Assembly: GCF_000026105.1 (NCBI RefSeq)
Contig: NC_008027.1
Location: 864,501 to 928,500 of the forward strand
Direction: 5' to 3'
DNA from: Pseudomonas entomophila L48
GTDB lineage: Bacteria > Pseudomonadota > Gammaproteobacteria > Pseudomonadales > Pseudomonadaceae
Length of the DNA: 64,000 nt
The translations under genes were made by a program, and so were the position numbers. Every line of letters starts with the position of its first letter. Position 1 is the stretch's first letter. This document shows, piece after piece, positions 1 through 8,075 of this stretch. The notes beneath the pieces are model-generated. The model had not been told where the DNA came from, ran no database searches, and saw nothing but the letters and a program-made list of their open reading frames with translations.

Positions 1-775
1 TGTCACGCTGGGCCACGCCGCCGGCCAGGGCCTCGACCAGCGGGCCTGCGGCCACCAGGGCGTTGTAGTCGCCTTCCATGCGACGCACGTCGCGGAAGGC
101 CTCTTCGCAGGCGGCGATGTAGTCGACGCTGCCCGAACGCAGGCTGTGCTCGAAGGCGTCGAGGAACAGCTGCTTGAGCTTGGCGGCGGTGATCTCGCGC
201 ATGTGCAGCAGGTTGATGAACAGGGCGCGGAAGGTCTTCAGGCTCTGCTCGCTGGTCGAACGCAGCGGGATCAGGGTGAGGTCCAGTGGCACCGAGGTGT
301 GGCCGCCGACCAGCAGCCGGCGCAGTTCGTCCGGCTTGAGCTCGTAGGCCTTCAGGCCGTTGCGCTCGAGGTTGGTGAACAGCTCTTTCTGGCGCAGGCA
401 GGTGTCGTCTTTCTGGTAGTGGGCCAGGTCCAGCTCGCCCTGGTAGGCGAAGAACTGGTGGCCGAAGCCGCCACCCGGGCCGCGGCCGACCACGCCGATC
501 ACGTGCGGGCCGTGGGGCAGGTTCAGTTCGCAGAGGATGTAGCTGGTGTCGGTGGCGAAGTAGAAACGGCGCGACTGCTCCAGGCTGTACTTGCCGAAGC
601 TCATGTCGGACATGCGCGCCAGGATCGGGAACTGCAGCGCGTTGATCGACGCCGATTTACCCAGGTTGTTGGCGCCATAGACCGACAGCGGGTGTTCCAG
701 GGGGAACAGGCCGAGGCTGTAGCCGGCGGTGTTGAGCAGTGCGAAGCGGCGGATGCCGTAGCGTTCCTGGCTCAT
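1..775 (-). CDS. mksB: MksB, SMC-like condensin ATPase (partial, N-terminal part)
   Basis: Only the first ~258 residues are in the window; the gene continues past base 1. The start (ATG at 775, protein beginning MSQERYGIRRF) overlaps the mksE stop as ATGA. A Walker A motif GANNLGKSAS lies at about residues 34-43, as expected for the N-terminal ATPase half of a MukB/MksB-type SMC protein. MksB works with MksE and MksF to compact and segregate DNA or, in Wadjet-type relatives, to exclude plasmids. The order mksF-mksE-mksB is the usual pseudomonad order. Whether a fourth gene (mksG, Toprim nuclease) follows cannot be seen because it would lie outside the window. Confidence 0.88.
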   Translation of the reverse strand, partial: MSQERYGIRRFALLNTAGYSLGLFPLEHPLSVYGANNLGKSASINALQFPILARMSDMSFGKYSLEQSRRFYFATDTSYILCELNLPHGPHVIGVVGRGPGGGFGHQFFAYQGELDLAHYQKDDTCLRQKELFTNLERNGLKAYELKPDELRRLLVGGHTSVPLDLTLIPLRSTSEQSLKTFRALFINLLHMREITAAKLKQLFLDAFEHSLRSGSVDYIAACEEAFRDVRRMEGDYNALVAAGPLVEALAGGVAQRD

Positions 776-1479
776 GCGTCAATCTCCTGTTGCTCTTCGC
801 GGATGGCCCGGGCCAGGGCGTCCTCCTCGCTCTCCTCGCCATCGAACGGCGTGAGGTCGAGCGGGTCGTCGGTGCGGTTGAGTTCCTCGGGGGTTTCTTC
901 CACCACCAGCACGGGCACCGGCAGCGGCAGGTCGCTGTGCAGGGTGGCGGCCAGGTCGCGGTCCTGCTGGACCGACAGGCACACGTCGAGGAAGCGGTGC
1001 ATCGGTGGCATGAAGCGGTAGATGCCGCCTTCTTCGAAGGCGAAGCCCAGCTGGGTCATGCGGCGCATGATCTTTTCTTCGAGCTCGTCGACCGTCTGCA
1101 CTTCAGCTTGCAGGAACAGGTCGCGGTACTTGTCCAGCAGCGATGGCAGTTCGTCGCGGCCGATGCTGCCGCCGTCGAGCACGGCCATCGGGTCGCGGCC
1201 CTGGTCGGCCAGGTGCTCGACCAGGATGAAGGTGAACAGCGACAGGCGCTGGGCGGTCTTGTTGACCTGCGCGGCGGCCTGTTCCGGGACGAAGTAGTAG
1301 AAGCCGCGGGTGTCGCAGACCAGCTCGAAACCGAGGGCCTTGAACAGGGTGCGGTACTGGTCCTGGAAGTTCGACAGCTGGGCGTACAGCTCCGGGTCGC
1401 GGCGGCTGATGTGGAAGCCCTTGAACAGCTCGCGGAAGATCGGCGCGAGCTGGGACAGTTCGGAAAGATCAAGATGCAT
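772..1479 (-). CDS. mksE: MksE, condensin accessory subunit
   Basis: 235-residue protein between mksF and mksB. It overlaps mksF by about 11 bp at its 5' end and mksB by 4 bp at its 3' end, which indicates translational coupling of the three subunits. The sequence (start MHLDLSELSQLAPIF) fits the small winged-helix subunit that bridges the kleisin MksF and the SMC heads. The last ~50 residues are rich in Asp/Glu, a probably disordered tail. Assignment rests on family resemblance and on position in the operon. Confidence 0.85.
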   Translation of the reverse strand: MHLDLSELSQLAPIFRELFKGFHISRRDPELYAQLSNFQDQYRTLFKALGFELVCDTRGFYYFVPEQAAAQVNKTAQRLSLFTFILVEHLADQGRDPMAVLDGGSIGRDELPSLLDKYRDLFLQAEVQTVDELEEKIMRRMTQLGFAFEEGGIYRFMPPMHRFLDVCLSVQQDRDLAATLHSDLPLPVPVLVVEETPEELNRTDDPLDLTPFDGEESEEDALARAIREEQQEIDA

Positions 1480-2758
1480 GGGTGGGGCTCGCGGTGGATT
1501 CGGTCGTGGTCGCCGGCTTGTTGTCGCGGCTGGAAGTCAGGGCGAAGGAGCGCAGGCTGACCAGGTGTTCGCGGGTGAGGTATTGCTGGCGATCGAGGCG
1601 CTCGCGGCTGAAGCGCTTCTCGCGCGACAGGCGCGAGAACCAGTACAGCAGCTCGTCGGTGGCGCCTTCGGGCTCCTGCTCCAGCAGCCAGACCATCAGG
1701 TCCGGCAGCGGCAGGGCGTCTTCGCAACGTTCGAGCATTTCCTTGACCGTGCGCGGGGCGCGGGGCAGCGGGCCCTTTTGCGTCTTGTGCGCCTTGGGGA
1801 AGCGCGCAGGCTTGGGCTCGAAGCGGGCCAGGGCATAGACGTAGGCTTCGACCTGGCTGGCGCTGCCGAGGAAGGTGCTCTGCGGGCGGGTGAACAGCGG
1901 CATGGCCGCCTGCGGCACGGCGTCGATGCCTTTCTTGCGGATCACCGACAAGGCCAGCGCCGCGCCACGGGTCACGGCGTTGTGTCGGCGTGCTTCTTCA
2001 CGCAGCGGCAGCAGCAGTTCGCGGGCGTGGCGCAGGGTGAGCTGGGCGCTGGTCTGCATCTCGAGGATGCGCGCGTGGGTGCGCAGCAGCATGTCGTCGT
2101 CGACCAGGTGGCCCAGGCGCGCCTGCTCGCCCAACAGGCGCAGCAGCACGGTCTCGACCTTGCGCACGCCCTGCTCGAAGGCGCCGTCGGCGTTGACCAG
2201 CTGGATCATCGGCTCGACGTATTCGTCCCAGGTCGCCAGGACTTCGGCGTAACGCTGGCGCAGGGGGATCTGGCGGTTGCTGGTCTTGGCCCGTTCGGCC
2301 ACGGCCACCAGCGCCTGTTCGTCGTTGTCGAGCTTCTTCAGTACATCGCGCACGCGCATGTCGAGCAGGCGCAGCTGGCGTGCCAGGTCGTCGCTGTCGC
2401 GGTTGTCGAAGGCGTCCTGGATATGCCCGGCCAGGCGTTCCAGGTGGCGCAGGTACGCCTCGATCTCCAGGCACAGGCCCAGCCGGTGCTCGCGGCGCAG
2501 GTAGGCGAGGAAGTCGTGGATCTGGGCGTTGAGCTCGAAGCGGTTCGGGCTCTTGGCCACCGGGACCAGGATGTCCAGGCGGATCCACACGTCGAGCAGC
2601 TGGGTGATGTCCTGCGGGGTGCTTTCCACCTGCTGGCGGGCCAGCTGCTGGCGCAGCTCGACCAGGCTCAGGGTGCCCTGGTCGAAGCGCTCGCACAGCG
2701 GCTCGATCAGGGCCCAGTGTTCGGCTAGGGCGCGCAGGACGCGCTTGGGTTCGATCAT
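1469..2758 (-). CDS. mksF: MksF, kleisin subunit of the Mks condensin
   Basis: First gene of the operon, 429 residues from the ATG at 2758 (MIEPKRVLRALAEHW). The open frame runs further upstream, but into a REP palindrome, so the 2758 start is preferred; no strong ribosome-binding site is visible. N- and C-terminal globular parts flank a helical middle (about residues 150-260), consistent with a MukF-like kleisin that binds the SMC heads of MksB and the MksE dimer. The C-terminal ~15 residues are Ser/Thr rich. Confidence 0.85.
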   Translation of the reverse strand: MIEPKRVLRALAEHWALIEPLCERFDQGTLSLVELRQQLARQQVESTPQDITQLLDVWIRLDILVPVAKSPNRFELNAQIHDFLAYLRREHRLGLCLEIEAYLRHLERLAGHIQDAFDNRDSDDLARQLRLLDMRVRDVLKKLDNDEQALVAVAERAKTSNRQIPLRQRYAEVLATWDEYVEPMIQLVNADGAFEQGVRKVETVLLRLLGEQARLGHLVDDDMLLRTHARILEMQTSAQLTLRHARELLLPLREEARRHNAVTRGAALALSVIRKKGIDAVPQAAMPLFTRPQSTFLGSASQVEAYVYALARFEPKPARFPKAHKTQKGPLPRAPRTVKEMLERCEDALPLPDLMVWLLEQEPEGATDELLYWFSRLSREKRFSRERLDRQQYLTREHLVSLRSFALTSSRDNKPATTTESTASPTHAS

Positions 2759-2873
2759 TGGCGGGTCGACTCGTTGCCAAATAAAAGGGGCGATTGTACT
2801 GCATCCGGGGGGGAGGAATTCACCCCTTGGTCTGCAATAGGGGATCACCTCAGGTTTCCTAGGGTTTTCACTG

Positions 2874-2951
2874 GCCCTGTTCGCTGGCAAGCCAGCTCCT
2901 ACAAGGGCTGCGCGGGGCCTGTAGGCGCTGGCTTGCCAGCGAACAGGGCCG
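2874..2951. repeat. REP palindrome pair
   Basis: Two inverted copies of a Pseudomonas REP unit (core GTTCGCTGGCAAGCCAGCTC and its complement) separated by about 15 bases, between the mks operon and the holD-like gene. Transcribed it would form a long hairpin. Confidence 0.85.
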
Positions 2952-3041
2952 GTAGAGCCGATAAATTCCGTCGGTCTGATGCGGCACGACGCTGTCAACG
3001 GCGTTAGAATGGCCGACTGATTTTTCCCGGATACCCGCGCC

Positions 3042-3836
3042 TTGCTCATCGAGTCCCGCCGCCGCGCCTACCTTTCCGCCATGCAAGTGGTGCACTGGCT
3101 GCCGCGCGCCGAACTGCCGTTCGCCGCGCCGTCGCGGCCTGAACTGCTGCTGCCGGTGGCACCGGTCGAGGACATCGATTTCGACACGCGCCCGGCGGCC
3201 CCGGCGCCGGCTACAAGCGAGGCGCCCGCAGTCCCCCAGGCCCGTGCGGAGCGGCCGAAGATCGAGATCCCGCGCCCAGGCAGCGCCCCGAAACCGGCCG
3301 CCAAGCCGGTCGAAACCACCGAGGAGGCGGCCCCGGCGCCGCGTCCAGCCCCCGTTCCACCGCCACGCTTTGCCCTGCAATTGCTGCGTGCCGGCAGTTG
3401 CCTGCTGCTGGTGGAACTGGCCACCGGCCAGCCATTCCAGAGCCGCGACCCATCCTACCTGCTGCTCAAGGACATGCTGCGCGCAGCCGGCCTGCCGGAC
3501 GCCCCGCAGATCATCGGCGAGCCGGTGCGCTGGCCGTTCCTGGTGCGCGGCAACATGGACCAGGGCCCTGACGCTGCCCGGGACTTCGTCCAGGGCTTCA
3601 TCGCCGCGCGTCTGGAAGAGGCGCCCTGCAGCTGCCTGTGGCTGGTCGGCCTGCCGGCCGTGCGCTTTGCCGGGCAGGCGGATGCCGAGGCCTATTACCA
3701 AGAACTCAAGGTCGACCTGCTCGGCGACGCCTGGGCCTTGCCCGGCCTTGAACTGTTGATGGACGAGCCGCAGCGCAAGGCGGACGTCTGGAAAGCCATG
3801 CGCCAGCTGATGGCGCGCTGGAAGAGCGTTGAATGA
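3042..3836 (+). CDS. holD: DNA polymerase III psi subunit (HolD-like, pseudomonad form)
   Basis: 264 residues, directly upstream of rimI with a 4-bp ATGA overlap, the same linkage as holD-rimI in enterobacteria. The N-terminus (RRAYLSAMQVVHWLPRAELP) resembles the short chi-binding region of E. coli psi. Residues ~50-110 are a Pro/Ala-rich linker and the C-terminal half is the globular part, ending with helices like those of HolD. Pseudomonads are known to have a divergent, long psi that was hard to recognise. The start used is TTG 3042, just after an in-frame TGA at 3018; ATG 3081 is an alternative but would remove part of the N-terminal motif. A TAGAAT -10-like box lies at about 3005. Confidence 0.72.
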   Translation: MLIESRRRAYLSAMQVVHWLPRAELPFAAPSRPELLLPVAPVEDIDFDTRPAAPAPATSEAPAVPQARAERPKIEIPRPGSAPKPAAKPVETTEEAAPAPRPAPVPPPRFALQLLRAGSCLLLVELATGQPFQSRDPSYLLLKDMLRAAGLPDAPQIIGEPVRWPFLVRGNMDQGPDAARDFVQGFIAARLEEAPCSCLWLVGLPAVRFAGQADAEAYYQELKVDLLGDAWALPGLELLMDEPQRKADVWKAMRQLMARWKSVE

Positions 3837-4288
3837 GTGAATCGATCAGTTTCCGCCCGGCGACCGAGGCGGATCTGGATGCCCTGCTTAAGATCGAGTA
3901 TGCCGCGTTCAGCCACCCCTGGACCCGCGGCATCTTCCAGGATGCGCTGAAGTCGTACGAAGTGTGGCTGATGTTCGATGGCCAGCAGCAGGTGGGGCAT
4001 GGGGTGATCAATGTGATCATCGACGAGGCGCACCTGCTCAATATCACCGTGAAACCGGAGAACCAGGGTTGCGGGTTGGGCCTGCGGCTGCTCGAGCACC
4101 TGATGGCGCGGGCCTATCAGCTCAACGGGCGTGAATGCTTCCTCGAAGTGCGTGCCAGCAACCAGTCGGCCTATCGCTTGTACGAACGGTATGGGTTCAA
4201 CGAGGTTGGGCGGCGCCGGGACTACTACCCGGTGGCGGGTGGGCGTGAGGATGCGCTGGTGATGGCCTGCACGCTGCTGGAAGACTGA
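3833..4288 (+). CDS. rimI: Ribosomal protein alanine N-acetyltransferase RimI
   Basis: 151-residue GNAT acetyltransferase that acetylates the N-terminal alanine of ribosomal protein S18. The acetyl-CoA loop is visible as VKPENQGCGLGLRLLEHL (about residues 76-93), followed by the RimI-typical ECFLEVRASNQSAYRLYERYGF segment and the C-terminal RRDYYP motif. It overlaps the psi gene by 4 bp, so the two are co-translated. It is followed by a long REP palindrome that probably ends or stabilises the transcript. Confidence 0.93.
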   Translation: MSESISFRPATEADLDALLKIEYAAFSHPWTRGIFQDALKSYEVWLMFDGQQQVGHGVINVIIDEAHLLNITVKPENQGCGLGLRLLEHLMARAYQLNGRECFLEVRASNQSAYRLYERYGFNEVGRRRDYYPVAGGREDALVMACTLLED

Positions 4289-4301
4289 TTTCGCGGTGCG
4301 G

Positions 4302-4372
4302 CCTGTTCGCCGGCAAGCCGGCTCCTACAGGTAAGGTAGGAGCCGGCTTGCCGGCGAACAGGCCGCACGGGC
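4302..4372. repeat. REP palindrome pair (near-perfect inverted repeat)
   Basis: About 30-bp arms (GCGGCCTGTTCGCCGGCAAG and its complement) around a ~10-base centre, between convergent rimI and the next minus-strand gene. It may act as a bidirectional transcript end. Confidence 0.88.
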
Positions 4373-4375
4373 GCC

Positions 4376-5539
4376 TCAAATCTCTGGATGTTCTACTTCG
4401 ATCGGCTTGCGCAAATCACGCAGGCTACGCGTCACCGTCCCGGTATTGCATTTGGCCGCCGCCTGCTCTGGCGTCATCTCGCGAATGGTGCGGTAGAACA
4501 GCTCGCAGGTCTGCTTCTTCTGGGTGACCTGCCACTTGGTGGTGCAGGCATCCAGCGTCAGCTTGGCATCAGCCTGCGGATTGCGACCCATGCCGGCCTG
4601 CCAGCAGGCGACGGAAAGATCCTGGCCCATCATCTTCAGGCCGGCCGCGTCGGCTTTGTCCTGGTCGCCGTCGTAACCTTTCGGGTCGGCGGCGTACCAG
4701 ATCGCGCTGGGGTGGTTGGCGCCGAGCACCGGCACCTTGGTGCTGCCAGCCTCGGGGCTGATGCTGACCAGCCCCAGCACGTTCACCTTCGGCCCATACT
4801 GCTGCTGGATCCAGCTGCGCACGGGGGAGCCGAAGGCGACCATCGGCAAGGCCCCCTTGCCCGCATGGGTGAGGGCGATTTCCTTGACCATGCGTACCTG
4901 GTAGTCGTTGAAGTAGCTGTAGACCCCTTCCAGGTCCTTGCCGGCGCTGGCTGGCGCGGCAATCGGGGCGATGTCGACGATGGTCTGGTAGGCCGGGGTC
5001 TGGGTGGCGTCGACGCCGTTGAAGGTCAGCAGCTCGGCCCAGCGGTCGGTGGTGTTGGACTTCAGGTAGTCCTGGTAGTGAGTCAGCGAGTAATCCGGCG
5101 GGAAGTGCAGCAGTTCGACGCTGCGGCGGTTCTCCAGGGCCATTCCCAAGGGCAGGAACAGGTACCAGCTGAAGTCCCAGCCGCCTTTCTGGTTGAGCTG
5201 GGTGGCGCCCTGGTAGGCCAGCTCGCCGCTGTCGAGCAGCTTGCGCAGGGGCTCGGTGTAGCCTGCGGGCACGTCCGTGATTTGAGCATGCAGCTTGTCG
5301 TTGTCGCGGTTCACGGTGACCTTGGCGTTGGCATAGCCATCGCGGCGCACGCTTTGCGTGAGGTAGTGCTCGACGGTCTGCTCCAGCGTCCAGTCGCGGT
5401 AGCAGATCACGTTGCAGTTGTTGGGGTAGGCGAACAGGCGGGTGACGCGCTTGGCGTCGCCCAGGTCGATCTGCGCGTCGGCCAGCGCCATGCCGCTGAA
5501 GGCGAGGGCGGCCAGACCCGATAGGGCAATCTTGTGCAT
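4376..5539 (-). CDS. Secreted protein of unknown function
   Basis: 387 residues from ATG 5539, which is preceded by a clear ribosome-binding site (AAGGAG, spacing ~6). The N-terminus MHKIALSGLAALAFSGMALA is a Sec signal peptide cleaved after ALA. The mature protein has a cysteine pair close to its start (NNCNVICY) and several further Cys residues in the C-terminal 80 residues, which suggests a disulfide-stabilised periplasmic protein. I recognise no catalytic motif and give no function. It is divergent from the M15 peptidase gene with a 67-base gap, so the two may share a promoter region. Confidence 0.7.
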   Translation of the reverse strand: MHKIALSGLAALAFSGMALADAQIDLGDAKRVTRLFAYPNNCNVICYRDWTLEQTVEHYLTQSVRRDGYANAKVTVNRDNDKLHAQITDVPAGYTEPLRKLLDSGELAYQGATQLNQKGGWDFSWYLFLPLGMALENRRSVELLHFPPDYSLTHYQDYLKSNTTDRWAELLTFNGVDATQTPAYQTIVDIAPIAAPASAGKDLEGVYSYFNDYQVRMVKEIALTHAGKGALPMVAFGSPVRSWIQQQYGPKVNVLGLVSISPEAGSTKVPVLGANHPSAIWYAADPKGYDGDQDKADAAGLKMMGQDLSVACWQAGMGRNPQADAKLTLDACTTKWQVTQKKQTCELFYRTIREMTPEQAAAKCNTGTVTRSLRDLRKPIEVEHPEI

Positions 5540-5606
5540 GCTTAACTCCTTGTCAGTGGCCGCCAGGGTCGGCGGGCGCGCCCATGGTGGAGGAAGAGGA
5601 GGGGGG

Positions 5607-6191
5607 ATGAAAAGCAGCAGATTGTGGCTAGTGGCTATTAGCCTGTTGGGCATGGGTACCGTTCAGGCCGATGAGCGTGATGTGTGGATGTTCGCCCAAT
5701 GGGCGGGGGACCATGAAAACCGCGCCTTTCGCAATATGCTGGTGGATGCGCGGCTGTATGGCGTGGTGCCGATCCACCAGTTGCTGCGCTCGGCCTCGGA
5801 TTGGCGCCAGTGCCGTGCCTCGCCGTTTGCAGTGCCACCAGCGAGCCACTGGCCGGCGGTGCGCTCGACGCTTTCACTGATCAAGATGCTGGATGAGCAG
5901 GGCATGCTGCGCCAGTTCGAGGTGGTTTCGGCCTATCGCGACCCGCAGCTCAATGCTTGCGCGGGCGGCGCGCCTAGCAGCGCGCACATGCGTGCCTTCG
6001 CCGTCGATTTGCTGCTGCCGTCCTGGGCCGATCCCAACCCGCTGTGCCGATTCTGGCAGCAGCATGGCGAGGCCTGGAACATGGGCCTGGGCCGCTATCC
6101 ATCGGGGCGCATCCACATCGATACGGCGGGTTACCGCACGTGGGGCGGCGATGGCGGCGCCGGCTCGTCGTTCTGTGCCAAGCCCAGGTGA
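5607..6191 (+). CDS. M15-family peptidase (D-Ala-D-Ala carboxypeptidase-like), exported
   Basis: 194 residues starting at ATG 5607 behind a purine-rich AGGAAGAGGAGG site. Residues 1-21 form a signal peptide ending VQA. The zinc-site signature SSAHMRAFAVDL (about residues 133-144, His and Asp ligands) and the later HIDT motif (about residue 172) match Peptidase_M15 proteins that act on peptidoglycan peptides. Its last 61 bp overlap the 3' end of the convergent LysR gene. Substrate and physiological role are not evident. Confidence 0.75.
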   Translation: MKSSRLWLVAISLLGMGTVQADERDVWMFAQWAGDHENRAFRNMLVDARLYGVVPIHQLLRSASDWRQCRASPFAVPPASHWPAVRSTLSLIKMLDEQGMLRQFEVVSAYRDPQLNACAGGAPSSAHMRAFAVDLLLPSWADPNPLCRFWQQHGEAWNMGLGRYPSGRIHIDTAGYRTWGGDGGAGSSFCAKPR

Positions 6192-7036
6192 GCCAGGCAG
6201 GCCTGGCATTCACCGCTCACCCACTGCGCGAAACGCTGGCGTTTGCCGCCGTCATCCAGTGGCTGTGGGCTGAGCAGGTGGTAGCTGGAGCCGTCGCGCA
6301 GGAAGCCGAAGGGCGCCTCAAGCTGGCCATTGTCGAGTTCGTCGCGGACCATCAGCACCGAGGCGATGGCCAACCCCACGCCCGCGCTGGCGGCCTGGAG
6401 CGACAAGTAGAAATGCTCGAAGTCGCTGCGTTCTCCTTGCTGGAGGTTCTGGCCACTCAGGCGCAGCCAAGTCGCCCAGGCGTCGGGGCGGGTGGCACTG
6501 TGGAGCAGGCGTCGGCCCTTGAAGCCTGCCTTGGCGACCGGGCCGATCCATTCATCGCAGATCTTCAGGCTGTGCAGTTGGTGGTCCCAGTGGAAGTCGT
6601 CGCGGCGCAGGGCCAGGTCCACGCCGGCGCGAGCGAAATCCACCGGCCCTCCGGCCGCCACCAGGTGCAGTTGCAGGTCGGGGTGCGCGGCGTGGAAGCG
6701 CGGCAGGCGAGGGATCAGCCAGCGCATGGCGATGGTCGGCTCGCACGAGACCACCAGGACGTTGTCGTGTGCGGGTGGATGCAGGCGCTGCACCGTCTGT
6801 TCGAGCTGTTCGAAGATGGTTCGGGTGGTGGCCTGCAGTTCGCGACCGGCGCGGGTCAGGAACAGGGCGCGGTTGCGTCGATCAAACAGTTCCACGCCGA
6901 GACTTTCCTCGAGCAGGCGCACCTGGCGGCTGACGGCGCCGTGGGTGACGTGCAGGTGTTCGGCGGCGCGCACGAAGCTTTCGGTTTCGGCGGCGATGTC
7001 GAAGTAGCGCAGGGCGTTGAGTGGGGGCAGTTTCAT
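6131..7036 (-). CDS. LysR-family transcriptional regulator (GcvA-like)
   Basis: 301 residues from ATG 7036 (MKLPPLNALRYFDIAAETES). Helix-turn-helix at about residues 18-45 (FVRAAEHLHVTHGAVSRQVRLLEESLG), followed by a substrate-binding domain typical of the GcvA/AmpR-like subgroup (ALRRDDFHW, LLHSATRPDAW). It is divergent from the LysE-type exporter gene and may regulate it; no LTTR box was confirmed. Its stop codon lies inside the convergent peptidase gene (overlap 6131-6191). Confidence 0.88.
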   Translation of the reverse strand: MKLPPLNALRYFDIAAETESFVRAAEHLHVTHGAVSRQVRLLEESLGVELFDRRNRALFLTRAGRELQATTRTIFEQLEQTVQRLHPPAHDNVLVVSCEPTIAMRWLIPRLPRFHAAHPDLQLHLVAAGGPVDFARAGVDLALRRDDFHWDHQLHSLKICDEWIGPVAKAGFKGRRLLHSATRPDAWATWLRLSGQNLQQGERSDFEHFYLSLQAASAGVGLAIASVLMVRDELDNGQLEAPFGFLRDGSSYHLLSPQPLDDGGKRQRFAQWVSGECQACLAHLGLAQNDEPAPPSPPHVR

Positions 7037-7059
7037 GGGAGGGTGTTGTCCTTTCTGGC

Positions 7060-7089
7060 CTCTTCGCCGGCAAGGCCGGCTCCTACAGG
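7060..7089. repeat. Single REP unit
   Basis: One REP unit (TCGCCGGCAAGGCCGGCTCC core) just upstream of the LysR start, between divergent genes. Confidence 0.75.
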
Positions 7090-7218
7090 TTGGAGTGAGG
7101 TCCATATCTGTGAGGAAAACTAGCGTATTCGCTTCACTATAAATCGATTTTTACTGCTTTGAAGCATCTCGATAATTACGGCTCAAGTGAATTTTCATCG
7201 CCTATCGAGGACGCTTTC

Positions 7219-7836
7219 GTGAATGAACTCATCGCCGTCGCCCTGTTTACCGTGCTGGCTGTCATCAGCCCGGGCGCCGACTTCGCCTTGGTCACCCGCA
7301 GCAGTTACGCCCAGGGGCGCAAGGCCGGGCTGGCCGCCGCCTTGGGGGTCGCCCTGGGCGTACAGGTGCATGTGCTGTACACCGTGCTCGGCATCGCCGT
7401 GGTCATCAGCCAGAGCCCGGCGCTGTTCCTGGTGATGAAGGTGGTGGGGGCGGGCTACCTGGTCTACCTGGGCTACAAGTCGCTGACCAACACCACGCGC
7501 ATTAGCCTCGACGGGCAGGCGCCCGGCGGTCAGGCCAATAGGTTGGCCGCGTTGCGCACCGGTTTCATGACCAATGCCCTGAACCCCAAGACCATGCTCT
7601 TCGTGGTCAGCGCTTACACCCAGGTGGTGCAACCGGGCAGCCCGCTGGCCGTGGATTTCGCCTATGGCGCGTTCATGTCGTTCGCCCACTGGGTGTGGTT
7701 CAGCCTGGTGGCCGTGTTTTTCTCCAGCGCAGGGTTGCGCAAGGCGATGATCGAGCGGCAGGTGATCGTGGACCGCTTGATCGGGGTAGCGTTGATCGGC
7801 CTGGGATTGGCGGTGGCAGTGGCGGGGGTGAAGTAG
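7219..7836 (+). CDS. LysE/RhtB-family amino acid exporter
   Basis: 205 residues, five to six hydrophobic segments. The N-terminal signature ISPGADFALVTRSSYAQGRKAGL (about residues 16-38) and NALNPKTMLF (about 121-130) are hallmarks of LysE/RhtB exporters for amino acids and homoserine lactone. I chose GTG 7219 because a CGAGGA site sits about 8 bases upstream and the family begins here; the frame is open a further 60 bases to ATG-like codons without a better site. It is divergent from the LysR gene. The specific substrate is unknown. Confidence 0.85.
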   Translation: MNELIAVALFTVLAVISPGADFALVTRSSYAQGRKAGLAAALGVALGVQVHVLYTVLGIAVVISQSPALFLVMKVVGAGYLVYLGYKSLTNTTRISLDGQAPGGQANRLAALRTGFMTNALNPKTMLFVVSAYTQVVQPGSPLAVDFAYGAFMSFAHWVWFSLVAVFFSSAGLRKAMIERQVIVDRLIGVALIGLGLAVAVAGVK

Positions 7837-7867
7837 CCGGAAGTGGCTGCTTTTTCGCAGGCAAAGA

Positions 7868-7897
7868 AAAAGGGCTTATCTTTCGATAAGCCCTTTT
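7868..7897. terminator. Rho-independent terminator (bidirectional)
   Basis: Perfect 13-bp stem (AAAAGGGCTTATC / GATAAGCCCTTTT) with a TTTC loop and A/T runs on both sides, between lysE-type gene (plus) and tRNA-Met (minus). It can end both transcripts. Confidence 0.88.
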
Positions 7898-7903
7898 AGA
7901 AGG

Positions 7904-7980
7904 TGGTGGCTACACAGGGACTTGAACCCCGGACCCCAGCATTATGAATGCTATGCTCTAACCAACTGAGCTATGTAGCC
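7904..7980 (-). tRNA. tRNA-Met (CAT), elongator
   Basis: 77-nt cloverleaf on the minus strand. Acceptor arm GGCTACA/TGTAGCC, D-arm GCTCAGTTGGTTAGAGC, anticodon stem TAGCA/TGCTG with loop TTCATAA (anticodon CAT), T-arm with GTTCAAGTC, discriminator A and an encoded CCA. The overall sequence is close to E. coli elongator tRNA-Met rather than to initiator or tRNA-Ile2. The terminator at 7868-7897 follows immediately. Confidence 0.96.
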
Positions 7981-8075
7981 AACTTGGCGCGCATTATTAG
8001 CTCGAAACGCCAACCTGTCAACACTGTTTTCAAAAAATTTTCCAACCTTTCAAATGCTTAGCCGGAAAGTCCAGT

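Noticed and set aside
1..2758. Wadjet (JetABCD) plasmid-defence system
   Set aside because: Only MksF, MksE and the start of MksB are visible; the nuclease subunit that defines Wadjet would be outside the window, so defence cannot be claimed.
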